Source of the DNA: CAZRAL01 sp964598005
GTDB taxonomy: Bacteria; Pseudomonadota; Gammaproteobacteria; Burkholderiales; Usitatibacteraceae
NCBI GenBank assembly: GCA_964598005.1
Contig: CAZRAL010000003.1
Span: 1-64,000 of the forward strand
Reading direction: 5' to 3'
DNA: 64,000 nucleotides
The notes below the pieces were generated by a model. That model saw only the letters and a program-made list of their open reading frames with translations. It searched no databases and had not been told where the DNA came from. Position 1 is the first letter of the stretch. Every line of letters begins with the position of its first letter. A program made the translations under genes and the position numbers. This document shows, piece by piece, positions 53,193 through 62,053 of the stretch.

Positions 53193-54500
53193 TCAATTGT
53201 CTTTGACCAGCACCCCTTGCAAGGCACCGGCTTGCCCTACCAGGAAGATGGTGTAAACATTGTTGGCTTCGAGAAGAACGCTGGTCAGGTTGAGCAACTG
53301 GGTGGTGGTTCCCGCATTGTTGACCGAAAATGCATAGGTGTTAGGGTCATAATCAGTATAGCCCGATGCAGATTGCTCAGCCAATGCTGAAACGCTGATC
53401 TGGTAGTTGACGAAAACATCGAATTTTCCTGCGCCTGCGCTTCCATGCACAAAACGCACTCTTGCTTTGCCAATTAATGAAGGCAAGGTATTGTCGCTTA
53501 CCACTACTGCAGAAGCGCTGCCGATCTTGCCGGTCAAAAGTACAGTGTGATCATTAGCCGCATTAAGCGACAGAGCCTGATTGACAATGTAAGTACCGGG
53601 CGTCACAGTCGGTTCGATTTTCAGGTTATGCGCCTGCGTAGTCGCACTGACATAGCCCGTATATCCCTTGTAGGGAACATTCGAGAACGTGACATTGTTA
53701 TCGACGATGGCATTGACGGCCGCGTAGTCGGAAATGCCCTGTACGAGGCGATAGCGACCCAACGAATTTTTAGCGTAGGTCACCATTCCGGCATCGTCAT
53801 TTTTGAGCAAGACGCCATTTGCCAGTTTATTGCTGCCTGCTGTATAGAGGGCAAGCGTATAACGATCTTTATCCGCAAAAGTAAAGTTACCGCCATCATA
53901 GACGATGGTTTTGGTCCCGGAAATGGTTGCGCGTAACTGGTACTGGCCGGCGGTAAAGTCTGCGGTACTGGTTACCGCTCCTCCCGTCAATCCGGAAAAA
54001 GTGGGGCTGGTCGTTGCCAGATCAGCATTGGAAGGAGTCAGGTAGAAATCCAGTGCATCCAGTCCAGCGGCGGCCATTACCACGCGCAAACGCATTTTTC
54101 CACTTTCAGGTTCAGCCATATTGTCAGCCAGGGTCAGGATGCGAGCTGAACTGGAAGTACCAAAAAGTATCAGCGAGTAGTGCGTATCCGCGCTGGTAAC
54201 AATGGATTGCTGCAAGAGGGAACCCCCACCCGATACGCTGGAGACTTTAAAATTCCGGCCCCCGGCTTTTACAGTGCTGTAGTTGCTGTTTTTCTCCCGG
54301 TCTATTGCAGAGGCGAAGCTGACATAGTTATCGGTGCCATCTTCGTAAGCTACGTTGACTGCGCCAATATCAACGCTGAGGTTGAGCACGCGCATGGTCG
54401 CATCACTGCTTGGGGCGGGATTCTTGCCGCATGCGGCAAGCAGGGTCGTCAGGCTGGCTAGAAAAAATAGGCGTAACAAATTTTTTATTGAGAGATTCAT
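53193..54500 (-). CDS. DUF4397 domain-containing lipoprotein
   Basis: A 435-residue lipoprotein: the start at 54500 gives MNLSIKNLLRLFFLASLTTL followed by lipobox LAAC with lipidated C24. Two DUF4397-type beta-rich units follow (ATMRVLNLSVDIGAVNVAYED at about 33; and KARVRFVHGSAGAGKFDVFV near 350), the family signature being RVxHxSPDAxxVDVY-like strands. Such proteins are surface or periplasmic with unknown function. It is convergent with the SemiSWEET operon. Confidence 0.85.
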   Translation of the reverse strand: MNLSIKNLLRLFFLASLTTLLAACGKNPAPSSDATMRVLNLSVDIGAVNVAYEDGTDNYVSFASAIDREKNSNYSTVKAGGRNFKVSSVSGGGSLLQQSIVTSADTHYSLILFGTSSSARILTLADNMAEPESGKMRLRVVMAAAGLDALDFYLTPSNADLATTSPTFSGLTGGAVTSTADFTAGQYQLRATISGTKTIVYDGGNFTFADKDRYTLALYTAGSNKLANGVLLKNDDAGMVTYAKNSLGRYRLVQGISDYAAVNAIVDNNVTFSNVPYKGYTGYVSATTQAHNLKIEPTVTPGTYIVNQALSLNAANDHTVLLTGKIGSASAVVVSDNTLPSLIGKARVRFVHGSAGAGKFDVFVNYQISVSALAEQSASGYTDYDPNTYAFSVNNAGTTTQLLNLTSVLLEANNVYTIFLVGQAGALQGVLVKDN

Positions 54501-54603
54501 TTTGGACCTGTGTAGAAAATTAAGCAGCACGAACAGAGTGTTGACAGTAAGCAGAGGGGAACTTTATCACAAACCGTAACCAAGAAAACAGCTGTTCTCA
54601 ATA

Positions 54604-54730
54604 GACTTACTGCGCTTGACATAACGGCGTTGCACGGTGGCTCAAAATGCTCATTTATACCCCCGTAAACCCCGGTTTTTCGCCCCCATGCGCCTTGTTG
54701 TCTTCGCTCGCGACAGTTTCGAAAGAAGTC
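54604..54730. repeat. Family C repeat element, reversed copy
   Basis: Ends in GTTTCGAAAGAAGTC on the right; the left end is degenerate (agacttactgcgctt). The interior (ataacggcgttgcacggtgg) is the reverse complement of the centre of 42060-42193. It lies in the 339-base gap 54501-54839, which also holds a CAGGGCCGC..GCGGCCCTG hairpin at 54784-54812, a possible terminator for the autotransporter gene. Confidence 0.8.
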
Positions 54731-54839
54731 TTATCTCTATGTAGGAGATGTATTACAAGACAGGAGCAAGGTACATCACTTCACAGGGCCGCGGCTATTT
54801 TTAGCGGCCCTGAAACTGACAACGATGTAGGGCTATCGA

Positions 54840-56726
54840 TCAAAAACCGATGGAAACATTGGCGGTGAACGCATCCTGCTTCACATTCGATTTGCTGGAA
54901 ACGCTGTTATAGACCAGCGTGAGCGCTACGTTATCCAGCACTTTGCCGCGAATGCCGATGGTACCTGTCGCCCAGGAATCGTCGCCTTTGAACCCGGGAA
55001 TCGTATAGGTATTGCCGGATGCAAGTGATAGTGGGCTTGCCCCTACTTCACGCGCATTGTTTTTGTGCTCTTTGTCCATGGTAAAGCGCAGAAATGGCGT
55101 CCAGTCTCCCATATCATAACTGGCGCGCACTCCCAAGCTGCTAACGCGCGAAATACGTGATTGTTCGCTGATGCGTAAATTGGCGGAACCAGCCCCAGCT
55201 TCATCATAACTACTGACATCGATTTTTTGCGAGGTAAAGGAGCCGAAGGGGCCGATATTGAAACCTTTCATCAATTCAAAATCGTATCCCAGCGCAACCG
55301 AACCTGATGCATTGGAGCCTTTCGTGGATGCGGAAGCCACGCGCATGACCTGACCCAGCTTGACATGACGGTGTATGCCATCGAAGCTGATATCGGCGAC
55401 TGAAGCGTTGCCGTTCAAATAAAAGCCGCCTGCCTTGGCCGCACCAAACAGGGAAAAGGCCGTCTCGTCGGTTTCAAATTTACCGTAACTACCCATATTG
55501 ATATCCGAGGTTGTGTTGCCGATAGCTAGCCCGAGCGTGACATTTTCCGAGGCGCGCATGGTTACCCCTGCTGTCACCGAACGGTTTTTAGTGTTCGCAG
55601 CGGGATTTAGATCTCCGGCGCTGAGATCGTATTTGCCACCGTCACCTGCGGCGAAGGCAGCGATTTTCCCTAGTGGGGTACTGACCGCCGATTGCAAACC
55701 CGTATCCAGGGTGCGGATATGGGCCTCGCGTGTCCGCAATGGCGCTTCAGCCAGCAATGAAGCACCATTAGGGCCATCGATCAACGATTTCACGAAATCG
55801 GCCACCACGGCATGCGCGCCAGAAGTGGGGTGCACGCCATCCGCGAAAAGATAGGTGGTCGCGGCATTGGTAGCAACCAGATTGGCAGGGTTACAAAATT
55901 GCGAGCTGCCATCGGTCGTAAATGGAGGGAGGTTACCGCATGCGCGGTCGGTGATATTGGTAAAACCAAATGCGGCAGCATTGGCGCGCACATCGGCCAG
56001 TAGCGCGGCGGCATCGACCGGAATGACTTCGATTCCATTCGATTTAAGGCCGGCCCAGAGGGTAGTATTAAAGCCATTAGAAAGATCTGTAGCTGCTTTG
56101 GCAGCGGGTGCGCCTAATCCGGCAAATTGTGGGGTGGCACCCAGATCGGGGAGGCCAAATACCAGCACATATTTGGCCCCGGCAGCTTTCAGCCGGCCAA
56201 TTTGCTGAATTTCAGCTCCGACGGTGGTATTGATAAAAGTGGTTGCATTGATTTGCCCACCAGCAATGCCAGCGAAATTTTGAAAAATATCGTTTGCCCC
56301 TGCCCATATACTGTATAGCGCGCGCGGGTCGGCTTTGCCATTATTGGCGCTGAGATACTCAGTAATCTGGGTGGAAACCGGGCGCTGGGCGTTGCCGGGA
56401 GGGGTGGAAGTGGAATCCGAGGCGACCTTGGCTCCACCCTGCGCATAGATGTTGCCACCGGCGTTGCTGGGTTTGGGATTGCCGCCATAGTTTTGCGCGA
56501 CCAGCTCAGCCCAAATTGGGCCAGGATTAGTTGTGAAGCGTCCCAAAACCGGTACCAATGCGGCGGGGACGCCGATTGTGCTCAAAAAAGGGCGGTAATA
56601 ACCCGCGTCGGACAGGCTATCGCCAAATACGTAAACACCGGTGAACAAGCCTGCATTGGCTCCTGTGGAACCAAAAACAAGCGCTGATGCGACAACGGCG
56701 GGAATAAGTCTCTTTTTAAATGACAT
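54840..56726 (-). CDS. GDSL-lipase autotransporter (EstA-like)
   Basis: A 628-residue type Va autotransporter. GAGGAGCGATC precedes the start at 56726. The signal peptide (MSFKKRLIPAVVASALVFGS) leads to a GDSL/SGNH esterase passenger with the nucleophile S37 in VFGDSLSDAG, GANDIF (block III) and DGVHPTSGAH (Asp/His of block V), up to about residue 340. The C-terminal 260 residues form the beta-barrel (NVTLGLAIGNTTSDINMGSYG; ending ANVSIGF with terminal Phe). The esterase is expected to stay anchored on the cell surface, hydrolysing lipids or esters. Confidence 0.92.
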   Translation of the reverse strand: MSFKKRLIPAVVASALVFGSTGANAGLFTGVYVFGDSLSDAGYYRPFLSTIGVPAALVPVLGRFTTNPGPIWAELVAQNYGGNPKPSNAGGNIYAQGGAKVASDSTSTPPGNAQRPVSTQITEYLSANNGKADPRALYSIWAGANDIFQNFAGIAGGQINATTFINTTVGAEIQQIGRLKAAGAKYVLVFGLPDLGATPQFAGLGAPAAKAATDLSNGFNTTLWAGLKSNGIEVIPVDAAALLADVRANAAAFGFTNITDRACGNLPPFTTDGSSQFCNPANLVATNAATTYLFADGVHPTSGAHAVVADFVKSLIDGPNGASLLAEAPLRTREAHIRTLDTGLQSAVSTPLGKIAAFAAGDGGKYDLSAGDLNPAANTKNRSVTAGVTMRASENVTLGLAIGNTTSDINMGSYGKFETDETAFSLFGAAKAGGFYLNGNASVADISFDGIHRHVKLGQVMRVASASTKGSNASGSVALGYDFELMKGFNIGPFGSFTSQKIDVSSYDEAGAGSANLRISEQSRISRVSSLGVRASYDMGDWTPFLRFTMDKEHKNNAREVGASPLSLASGNTYTIPGFKGDDSWATGTIGIRGKVLDNVALTLVYNSVSSKSNVKQDAFTANVSIGF

Positions 56727-56865
56727 GATCGCTCCTCGCGAAAGAAATTAAGATTGTTATGCATGGTGAAGTACATGCAAATCATGTCATAAAAAGCGAT
56801 GAATCTCAATCAGTGCCTTGCCATAAAGCAAAGCACTGATCACCTAACTGAATAGTCTGGAGAGT

Positions 56866-57216
56866 TCATTTCCACACATCAGCGCCAACCGGGCCGTACA
56901 GATATTGATTTAATTGCGGGTCCGGGGATATGTATGTGGGGTGTTTCGCCACAGGCCTTGCAGGTCCGGGTGCGGGCGATACTGCTGATAAATTTACTTG
57001 TTGGCCGGTCGGGCACTGTGCATCGGTATTTAATCGATATACCCCGCGCGAGATTTTGCTGACTAGTCCATCCTTGACCATGCGCTGCAGTGCGCCATCG
57101 AATTGACGAAAGGTCAAATGGCAAGGAATGTTTTTCAAAATATTGGCACGACGAATAGGATTGCGGTTGCCATGAGCATCGATCATGGCGTTGAACAGCA
57201 GTTGTTTGGTTGTCAT
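56866..57216 (-). CDS. Small winged-helix-like hypothetical protein (116 aa)
   Basis: Start at 57216 with AAAGGAACG upstream. The first 65 residues (NPIRRANILKNIPCHLTFRQFDGALQRMVKDGLVSKISRGVYRLN in part) form a pattern of helix, turn, helix and a wing, as in small transcription regulators; the tail is Pro/Tyr-rich and probably flexible (HPTYISPDPQLNQYLYG). I recognise no named family. It lies in the same orientation as the 54-codon gene at 57325, away from the LexA-like repressor, and may be controlled by it. Confidence 0.65.
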   Translation of the reverse strand: MTTKQLLFNAMIDAHGNRNPIRRANILKNIPCHLTFRQFDGALQRMVKDGLVSKISRGVYRLNTDAQCPTGQQVNLSAVSPAPGPARPVAKHPTYISPDPQLNQYLYGPVGADVWK

Positions 57217-57324
57217 GTGTCGTTCCTTTCAGTTGTTGATTTTTACCATGCGGGTGTTAAGTGCAACGAAACGGCGGGCATGCGATGAAGCTCGTCCAAT
57301 AAAACAGGATGCAAGGAAAAAGTC

Positions 57325-57489
57325 TCAGTCCAGACCGAGGCAAAACCGCTCCCTTACCGAGGCGACGGGAAATACTGCAGCTGTCCTTTTCTGATGCGTG
57401 AACACGATGCCTTGCGCAGCTTCCAGCACGGGAATGCGGTTGTTGGTTATGGCGCTCGTCACGTTAATACCGTTATTTTTTATCTTCAT
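57325..57489 (-). CDS. Small hypothetical protein (54 aa), divergent from the LexA-like repressor
   Basis: A 54-codon frame starting MKIKNNGINVTSAITNNRIPV and ending in RERFCLGLD. No family is recognised and no helix-turn-helix is obvious, so it is not a simple Cro. Support comes from position: its start lies 12 bases from a perfect palindrome and it is transcribed away from the repressor gene, the typical place of a repressor-controlled gene. No strong ribosome-binding site is visible. Confidence 0.4.
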   Translation of the reverse strand: MKIKNNGINVTSAITNNRIPVLEAAQGIVFTHQKRTAAVFPVASVRERFCLGLD

Positions 57490-57501
57490 AACAGCATTAT
57501 T

Positions 57502-57539
57502 TTAGGTATACCTAAATTTAATTGTCAAGGCATACCTAA
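57502..57539. promoter_or_regulatory. Operator-like palindromes between divergent genes
   Basis: TTAGGTATACCTAA at 57502-57515 is a perfect 14-bp palindrome. CAAGGCATACCTAA at 57526-57539 matches 11 of 14 positions, 24 bases away. Both lie between the 54-codon gene and the LexA-like repressor, as expected for a phage-type repressor operator. Confidence 0.65.
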
Positions 57540-57563
57540 TATAAACCCCCGTACGATTGCTTT

Positions 57564-58262
57564 ATGACTACACTCGCAGACAGGGTTAACGAATGCCTGA
57601 TTGAAAAGGCGAGCGAACTGGGGATAACCCCGCAAAAAGTGATTCCGATCCTGGCTAAATATACTGGCCGAAAGACGCCTTCGATTCACGACTGGATCAA
57701 CGGGGCAACCAAGAAACTACTTGGCATGAGCCTGATAAAAGCCTCAGCTTTTTTCAATGTCAACCCACAGTGGCTGGACGATGGCACTGGCCCCAAACGC
57801 AGCAAGCACACCGCCCAGCAAAACAGTGCGCTTTACACCATCGATGAGGCCCGCAGCCCGTTATTTGATTGGCCGCTGATGACTTGGAAATCGGCCGGGC
57901 TGAAGATGGGTGTGCCCGAACACGATGACATTGGCAAAATTATCCACGTGCAATTCGACAGCAAACCTTCTGCGCGCGGGTTTGCCTTGCAGATAAAGAC
58001 AGATTCAATGATTCGTTCTGACGGAACGGGTTTTCCGGAAGGAAGTTACATTGCCGTGGAACCGGCACGCAAAGCAAAAAGTAGAAATTTTGTAGTAGTG
58101 CGTTTCAATGGTGCGGATGAGGCCACGTTTAAACAATACATCGTTGATGGGCCGATCAAACTGCTAAAGCCGCTTAACCCGTCATACCAGACACTGCAAC
58201 TAACCACGAACGCCAAATTGTGCGGCGTGGTGGTTGAAAAAAGGATTGTCGAAAAATTTTAA
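57564..58262 (+). CDS. Phage C2-type repressor / LexA-like S24 peptidase
   Basis: A 232-residue transcription regulator with self-cleaving C-terminal domain. The N-terminus (about 1-75) is a helix-turn-helix region (ADRVNECLIEKASELGITPQ; PSIHDWINGATKKLLGMSL). The cleavage site is A111-G112 in LMTWKSAGLKMG, matching the ISWVxAG pattern of P22 C2-like repressors. The catalytic serine is S148 in KTDSMIRSDG and the lysine is K190 in EATFKQYIVDG. All elements for RecA-stimulated autocleavage seem intact. No structural phage genes are nearby, so it may be a domesticated repressor. It follows the operator palindromes by 24 bases. Confidence 0.88.
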   Translation: MTTLADRVNECLIEKASELGITPQKVIPILAKYTGRKTPSIHDWINGATKKLLGMSLIKASAFFNVNPQWLDDGTGPKRSKHTAQQNSALYTIDEARSPLFDWPLMTWKSAGLKMGVPEHDDIGKIIHVQFDSKPSARGFALQIKTDSMIRSDGTGFPEGSYIAVEPARKAKSRNFVVVRFNGADEATFKQYIVDGPIKLLKPLNPSYQTLQLTTNAKLCGVVVEKRIVEKF

Positions 58263-58293
58263 GCCAACTGGTGCATCAGCCTTGAATCATTTA

Positions 58294-58381
58294 ATTGATG
58301 TTACGCGCAGGCGAAGCGGCTTCCCTATGAAAATGGCTTTTCCGGTAAAAATGTTTCTCCTCTGCAGTGCGTAACATCAGT
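58294..58381. repeat. Family B short element, copy 4
   Basis: An 88-bp element from ATTGATGTTACGC to GCGTAACATCAGT, with the same termini as the larger family B copies but a shorter, different interior. It is in the 311-base gap 58263-58573 between the repressor and prfC; no other feature is seen there. Confidence 0.7.
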
Positions 58382-58573
58382 CATTTAAGCAAGGTGGAAA
58401 TCCGGATACAGCACCGAGCGCACGCGACACAACCGCTTTATAACAGCTGCTTGGTACATTGCATGAAGAAAAGCGGTTCACCCACTTCAGGGTAAAATGC
58501 CGCCCCTGGCGACCAAGAATTTGAATCGGCACTCGATTCAGCTTGCGCCTCTCTTCCAGGACCGGTTTTTCTC

Positions 58574-60211
58574 ATGCTTGATATTGCCGATGTTTCATTG
58601 TCTGGCGCAAACCACCATTTACTGAGTGCAGAAGTTGCGCGCAGGCGGACTTTTGCCATTATTTCGCACCCTGATGCGGGCAAGACCACGCTGACTGAAA
58701 AACTGCTGCTGTTCGGCGGCGCGATTCAGATGGCCGGCACGGTCAAGGGGCGCAAAAGCCGGCGTTATGCCACATCCGACTGGATGGAGGTGGAAAAGCA
58801 GCGCGGCATTTCGGTCGCCAGCTCGGTCATGCAGTTCGAGCACGGCGATTGCGTTTTCAATTTGCTCGATACGCCCGGTCACCAGGATTTTTCCGAAGAT
58901 ACCTATCGTGTGTTGACGGCGGTCGATGCGGCTGTGATGGTGATCGATGCAGCCAAAGGGGTTGAAGAACAAACCATTAAATTGCTCGATGTGTGCCGCA
59001 TGCGCAATACGCCGATTATCACCTTCATCAATAAAATGGATCGTGAGGTGCGCGACCCGCTCACGCTGCTGGATGAAATCGAATCGGTACTGAAAATTCA
59101 TTGCGCGCCGGTAACCTGGCCGGTGGGAATGGGTAAGCGCTTCATGGGGGTGTATCACCTGCTGAATGACGAGGTGTTACGTTTTCAGGCGGGCGATGAG
59201 CGCGCTAACCAGACTTTTGAAGTGATCAAAGGGCTGGACGAAGCGCGCCTCGGTCAAGACGCTGCACTGGAAGTGGAAGCCGTGCGCAATGAGGTCGAGC
59301 TGGTGAAAGGGGCAGGGGCCAGTTTTAATGTCGATGCATTTTTAGCCGGAATCCAGACGCCAGTCTTGTTCGGGTCGGCCATCAATAATTTTGGTGTGCG
59401 TGAAATTTTGCGGGCGTTGATCGATTGGGCCCCTGCGCCGCTACCACGCGAAGCCAACGAACGTCAGGTGATGCCGACTGAAGAAAAATTCAGCGGATTT
59501 GTTTTCAAGATTCAGGCCAATATGGATCCCAATCACCGTGACCGCATTGCATTCCTGCGCGTGTGTTCGGGGCGCTACACACCCGGCCTGCGCGTCAAGC
59601 ATCAGCGCACCGCGAAGGAAATGAAAATCGCCAATGCGGTTACCTTCATGGCCAACGAACGTTCGCGTATGGAAGAAGCTGTGGCGGGCGATATTCTGGG
59701 CATTCATAATCACGGTCAGTTGCATATCGGCGATACCTTGACCGAGGGCGAGGCGCTGACTTTCAAGGGCATTCCCTATTTTGCTCCAGAGCTGTTCAGT
59801 CGCGCCATTCTGCGTGATCCGCTGCGCGCCAAGCAACTCAATAAGGGGTTGCGCGAATTGGGGGAGGAGGGCGCAGTACAGGTGTTCGAGCCTTTTGCCG
59901 ATCCCACATTGTTATTGGGTGCGGTGGGGCCATTGCAATTTGAAATCATCGCCCATCGTTTGGAAACGGAGTATGGGGTCGATGCCACCTTCGAGCGCGC
60001 CGGAGTCAATCTGGCGCGCTGGGTGGTGTGCGCCGATCCGGCGCGGCTGACGGAATTTACCCGGGCCAATCAAGCGCGTTTGGCCAGGGATGTGGATGGC
60101 AATCTGGTTTTTATCGCCGATTCGAAGGTTATTCTCAATCTAGTGATGGAAAAATGGCCTGAGGTTCATTTTCACAACACCAGAGAACACGGGCAAAAAT
60201 TCGCGGCGTGA
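58574..60211 (+). CDS. prfC: Peptide chain release factor 3
   Basis: GTPase that recycles RF1/RF2 after termination. The 545-residue protein has the G1 loop SHPDAGKTTLTEKLLLFGGA, the G2-like RGISVASSVMQF, G3 DTPGHQDFSEDTYR, G4 NKMD in FINKMDREVRDP, and the RF3 domains ending near EHGQKFAA. An N-terminal extension of about 16 residues (LDIADVSLSGANHHLL) precedes the usual EVARRRTFAI start; no ribosome-binding site is clear, so a later start is possible. queE follows by three bases. Confidence 0.95.
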   Translation: MLDIADVSLSGANHHLLSAEVARRRTFAIISHPDAGKTTLTEKLLLFGGAIQMAGTVKGRKSRRYATSDWMEVEKQRGISVASSVMQFEHGDCVFNLLDTPGHQDFSEDTYRVLTAVDAAVMVIDAAKGVEEQTIKLLDVCRMRNTPIITFINKMDREVRDPLTLLDEIESVLKIHCAPVTWPVGMGKRFMGVYHLLNDEVLRFQAGDERANQTFEVIKGLDEARLGQDAALEVEAVRNEVELVKGAGASFNVDAFLAGIQTPVLFGSAINNFGVREILRALIDWAPAPLPREANERQVMPTEEKFSGFVFKIQANMDPNHRDRIAFLRVCSGRYTPGLRVKHQRTAKEMKIANAVTFMANERSRMEEAVAGDILGIHNHGQLHIGDTLTEGEALTFKGIPYFAPELFSRAILRDPLRAKQLNKGLRELGEEGAVQVFEPFADPTLLLGAVGPLQFEIIAHRLETEYGVDATFERAGVNLARWVVCADPARLTEFTRANQARLARDVDGNLVFIADSKVILNLVMEKWPEVHFHNTREHGQKFAA

Positions 60212-60214
60212 TTG

Positions 60215-60847
60215 ATGACCTATACCGTCAAGGAAATTTTTCTTACCTTGCAGGGCGAAGGTATCCATGCCGGGCGTCCTGCGGTTTTTTGCCGTTTTTC
60301 CGGCTGCAATTTATGGTCGGGGCGGGAAGAAGATCGTGAAACAGCGCAATGTCGGTTTTGCGATACGGATTTCGTAGGAACCGATGGTATCAACGGCGGA
60401 AAATTTGCCAATGCATTCGATCTGGCCGAGGCGATCAATGCGCAATGGCGAGGTCAGCAAGGAAATAAATTGGTCGTGTTTACCGGCGGTGAGCCCGCCT
60501 TGCAACTCGATACATCGCTGATCGCGTGTTTGCATGAGCATCAATTTGAGGTGGCGATCGAGACCAATGGCACGCTGCCCTTGCCGGAAGCTATCGACTG
60601 GATATGCATGAGCCCCAAGGCGGGAACTACCCTTGCCGTACAGCGGGGAAATGAACTCAAGCTGGTTTACCCACAACCTGCTTTATTGCCAGAGCAAGTC
60701 GAAGGCTTGAAATTTGATCATTTTTTGCTGCAACCGATGGATGGCCCGTTGCGGGAAGACAATACCCGCGCTGCAATCGAATATTGCCTGAAGCATCCCC
60801 TATGGCGGCTCAGTATTCAAACCCATAAAATTCTGCAAATTCCCTGA
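60215..60847 (+). CDS. queE: 7-carboxy-7-deazaguanine synthase
   Basis: Radical SAM enzyme converting 6-carboxy-tetrahydropterin to 7-carboxy-7-deazaguanine for queuosine. The 210-residue protein has the cluster cysteines in a long form, CRFSGCNLWSG then CRFCDTDFVG, known from Burkholderia QueE (three cysteines with a 14-residue first gap) rather than CxxxCxxC. FTGGEPALQLD is the GGE motif and IETNGTLPLPEAIDWI the SAM region. Start ATG 60215; a TTG three bases upstream is less likely. It precedes queD by 22 bases. Confidence 0.94.
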   Translation: MTYTVKEIFLTLQGEGIHAGRPAVFCRFSGCNLWSGREEDRETAQCRFCDTDFVGTDGINGGKFANAFDLAEAINAQWRGQQGNKLVVFTGGEPALQLDTSLIACLHEHQFEVAIETNGTLPLPEAIDWICMSPKAGTTLAVQRGNELKLVYPQPALLPEQVEGLKFDHFLLQPMDGPLREDNTRAAIEYCLKHPLWRLSIQTHKILQIP

Positions 60848-60869
60848 AACCCTCTGAATAAGCGCTTCA

Positions 60870-61226
60870 ATGGAAATTTTTTACGAATTCAATTTCGATG
60901 CGGCACACCGTTTCGATGTGATGCCGGAAGGCCACAAATACCGTGGTATACATGGCCACTCGTTTCAGGCGGAAGTCGCCATCAAGGGTGAGCCTTCAAC
61001 AGAAACCGGGTTCGTGGTTGATTTTGCCCGGCTGGAGGAAGCCTGCGCGCAGCTTCGCGATGGCCTGGATCATCGCTTTTTGAATGAGATCGAAGGGTTA
61101 TCGCTCCCCAGTCTGGAAAACATTGCTCGCTGGATATGGCAAAAGCTCAAACCGGAATTTCCGGGTCTGTGCCGGGTGGTGGTGCGCCGTGCGTCCTGTC
61201 ACCAAGGCTGTATTTATACGGGCTGA
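60870..61226 (+). CDS. queD: 6-carboxytetrahydropterin synthase homologue with Tyr at catalytic Cys position
   Basis: QueD makes 6-carboxy-tetrahydropterin from dihydroneopterin triphosphate. The 118-residue protein keeps the zinc histidines H13 (DAAHRF), H28 and H30 (IHGHSF), the LDHRFLNEI segment and the C-terminal CHQGCIYTG. E. coli QueD has GHKC with catalytic C27; here the same place reads GHKY (Y24). Either another residue serves as the nucleophile or the enzyme does a related reaction. The neighbour queE and the tail motif argue for the queuosine pathway. Start ATG 60870. Confidence 0.88.
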   Translation: MEIFYEFNFDAAHRFDVMPEGHKYRGIHGHSFQAEVAIKGEPSTETGFVVDFARLEEACAQLRDGLDHRFLNEIEGLSLPSLENIARWIWQKLKPEFPGLCRVVVRRASCHQGCIYTG

Positions 61227-61469
61227 ATTACTGTTACTCCATTCCCAAATCAGAAATGACACGAAGGCGAGCTGCAGACAGGTTAAGTAATAAGGCAAGG
61301 CGAAACCAGACTTCCCCCTTGAAAAGAAACTTGCCATGACCCGCCAGCGCAGAAAGAGAATGAGTAAAAATTTTTCCCTCTGCGGCGCTAGGTGAACCGC
61401 CTTGGGGGACGTCTCCTTGACGGAGGATTAGGCGTGATGCCGCGAGAAATGGTGAGGACTTGCATGAAC

Positions 61470-61787
61470 CTAGCTCGTACTGCTTTCCGAGGTGGCCTTC
61501 TCGAGCAACGATAAAAACACGCCAAAAGTGCGCTCGCTCTGTCCGTATTGACCCATTATCGCCATGGCCCAACCCTGTGAGCAACTCAACTCAGTGGTAG
61601 ACAGCAAGAAATCACAAAACGATCGATTAAAGTACTCGAAGTCGCCCATGACGCTAGCAGCGGATAGACCTGCCTCAAAGCCATACAACAGAAGCTCAAG
61701 CGCATGGAGATCGAAGTCTCGCATATACATGCCCGGACGTAAGGCGACCTTCTTCAAATATTCGAGGGTGAGCGGATGGGTGTTCAT
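61470..61787 (-). CDS. Hypothetical protein (105 aa), probable gene-cassette product
   Basis: A soluble acidic protein, unrecognised family: MNTHPLTLEYLKKVALRPGM at the start, then MRDFDLHALELLLYGFEAGL, ending in LEKATSESSTS. The start lies 7 bases past an attC-like core (GTTAGGC on the minus strand, 61795-61801), the usual spacing in integron cassettes. Between its stop (61470) and queD lie about 240 bases with a weak, doubtful attC-like stretch (61380-61440). Confidence 0.7.
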   Translation of the reverse strand: MNTHPLTLEYLKKVALRPGMYMRDFDLHALELLLYGFEAGLSAASVMGDFEYFNRSFCDFLLSTTELSCSQGWAMAIMGQYGQSERTFGVFLSLLEKATSESSTS

Positions 61788-61794
61788 GCTCGAC

Positions 61795-61848
61795 GCCTAA
61801 CGAATGAGTTGAGAGGCGCGCCCCCCTCGAACTCCGGGCTAGGGTAAC
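61795..61848 (-). other. attC-like recombination site A
   Basis: Minus strand ends in CTCAACTCATTCGTTAGGC, with GTTAGGC as core and CTCAACTC as inner L' box; the other arm holds GAGTTCGAG, which pairs with CTCAACTC leaving an extra base, and a degenerate CCCTAGC. This layout is that of a 54-bp integron attC site. Confidence 0.6.
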
Positions 61849-61953
61849 AGCCCCTGCAAAATGCGCTGAACACCTGAAAAAACGAAACCGAACCATGCAC
61901 GGCGAGACTGCGCTTTTTTTATTTCAAACTGAGCACAAAAAGGGGAGGCTACA

Positions 61954-62053
61954 GCCTCAACGTTTGACGTGAGGGGCTGTTGGAACGGCGAAGTTGCGTA
62001 GAGAACCCACAAGCGCAGCTTGTGGCCGTCCCGCTCGACTATAGTGTTAGGGC
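61954..62053 (-). other. attC-like recombination site B
   Basis: A 100-bp imperfect palindrome, minus strand from GCCCTAAC to GTTGAGGC, with a central CCACAAGCTGCGCTTGTGG hairpin. It aligns closely with site C at 63083-63181. The stop codon of the upstream cassette gene (62047) lies inside its outer core, and between it and site A are about 105 bases without a gene (61849-61953). Confidence 0.65.
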
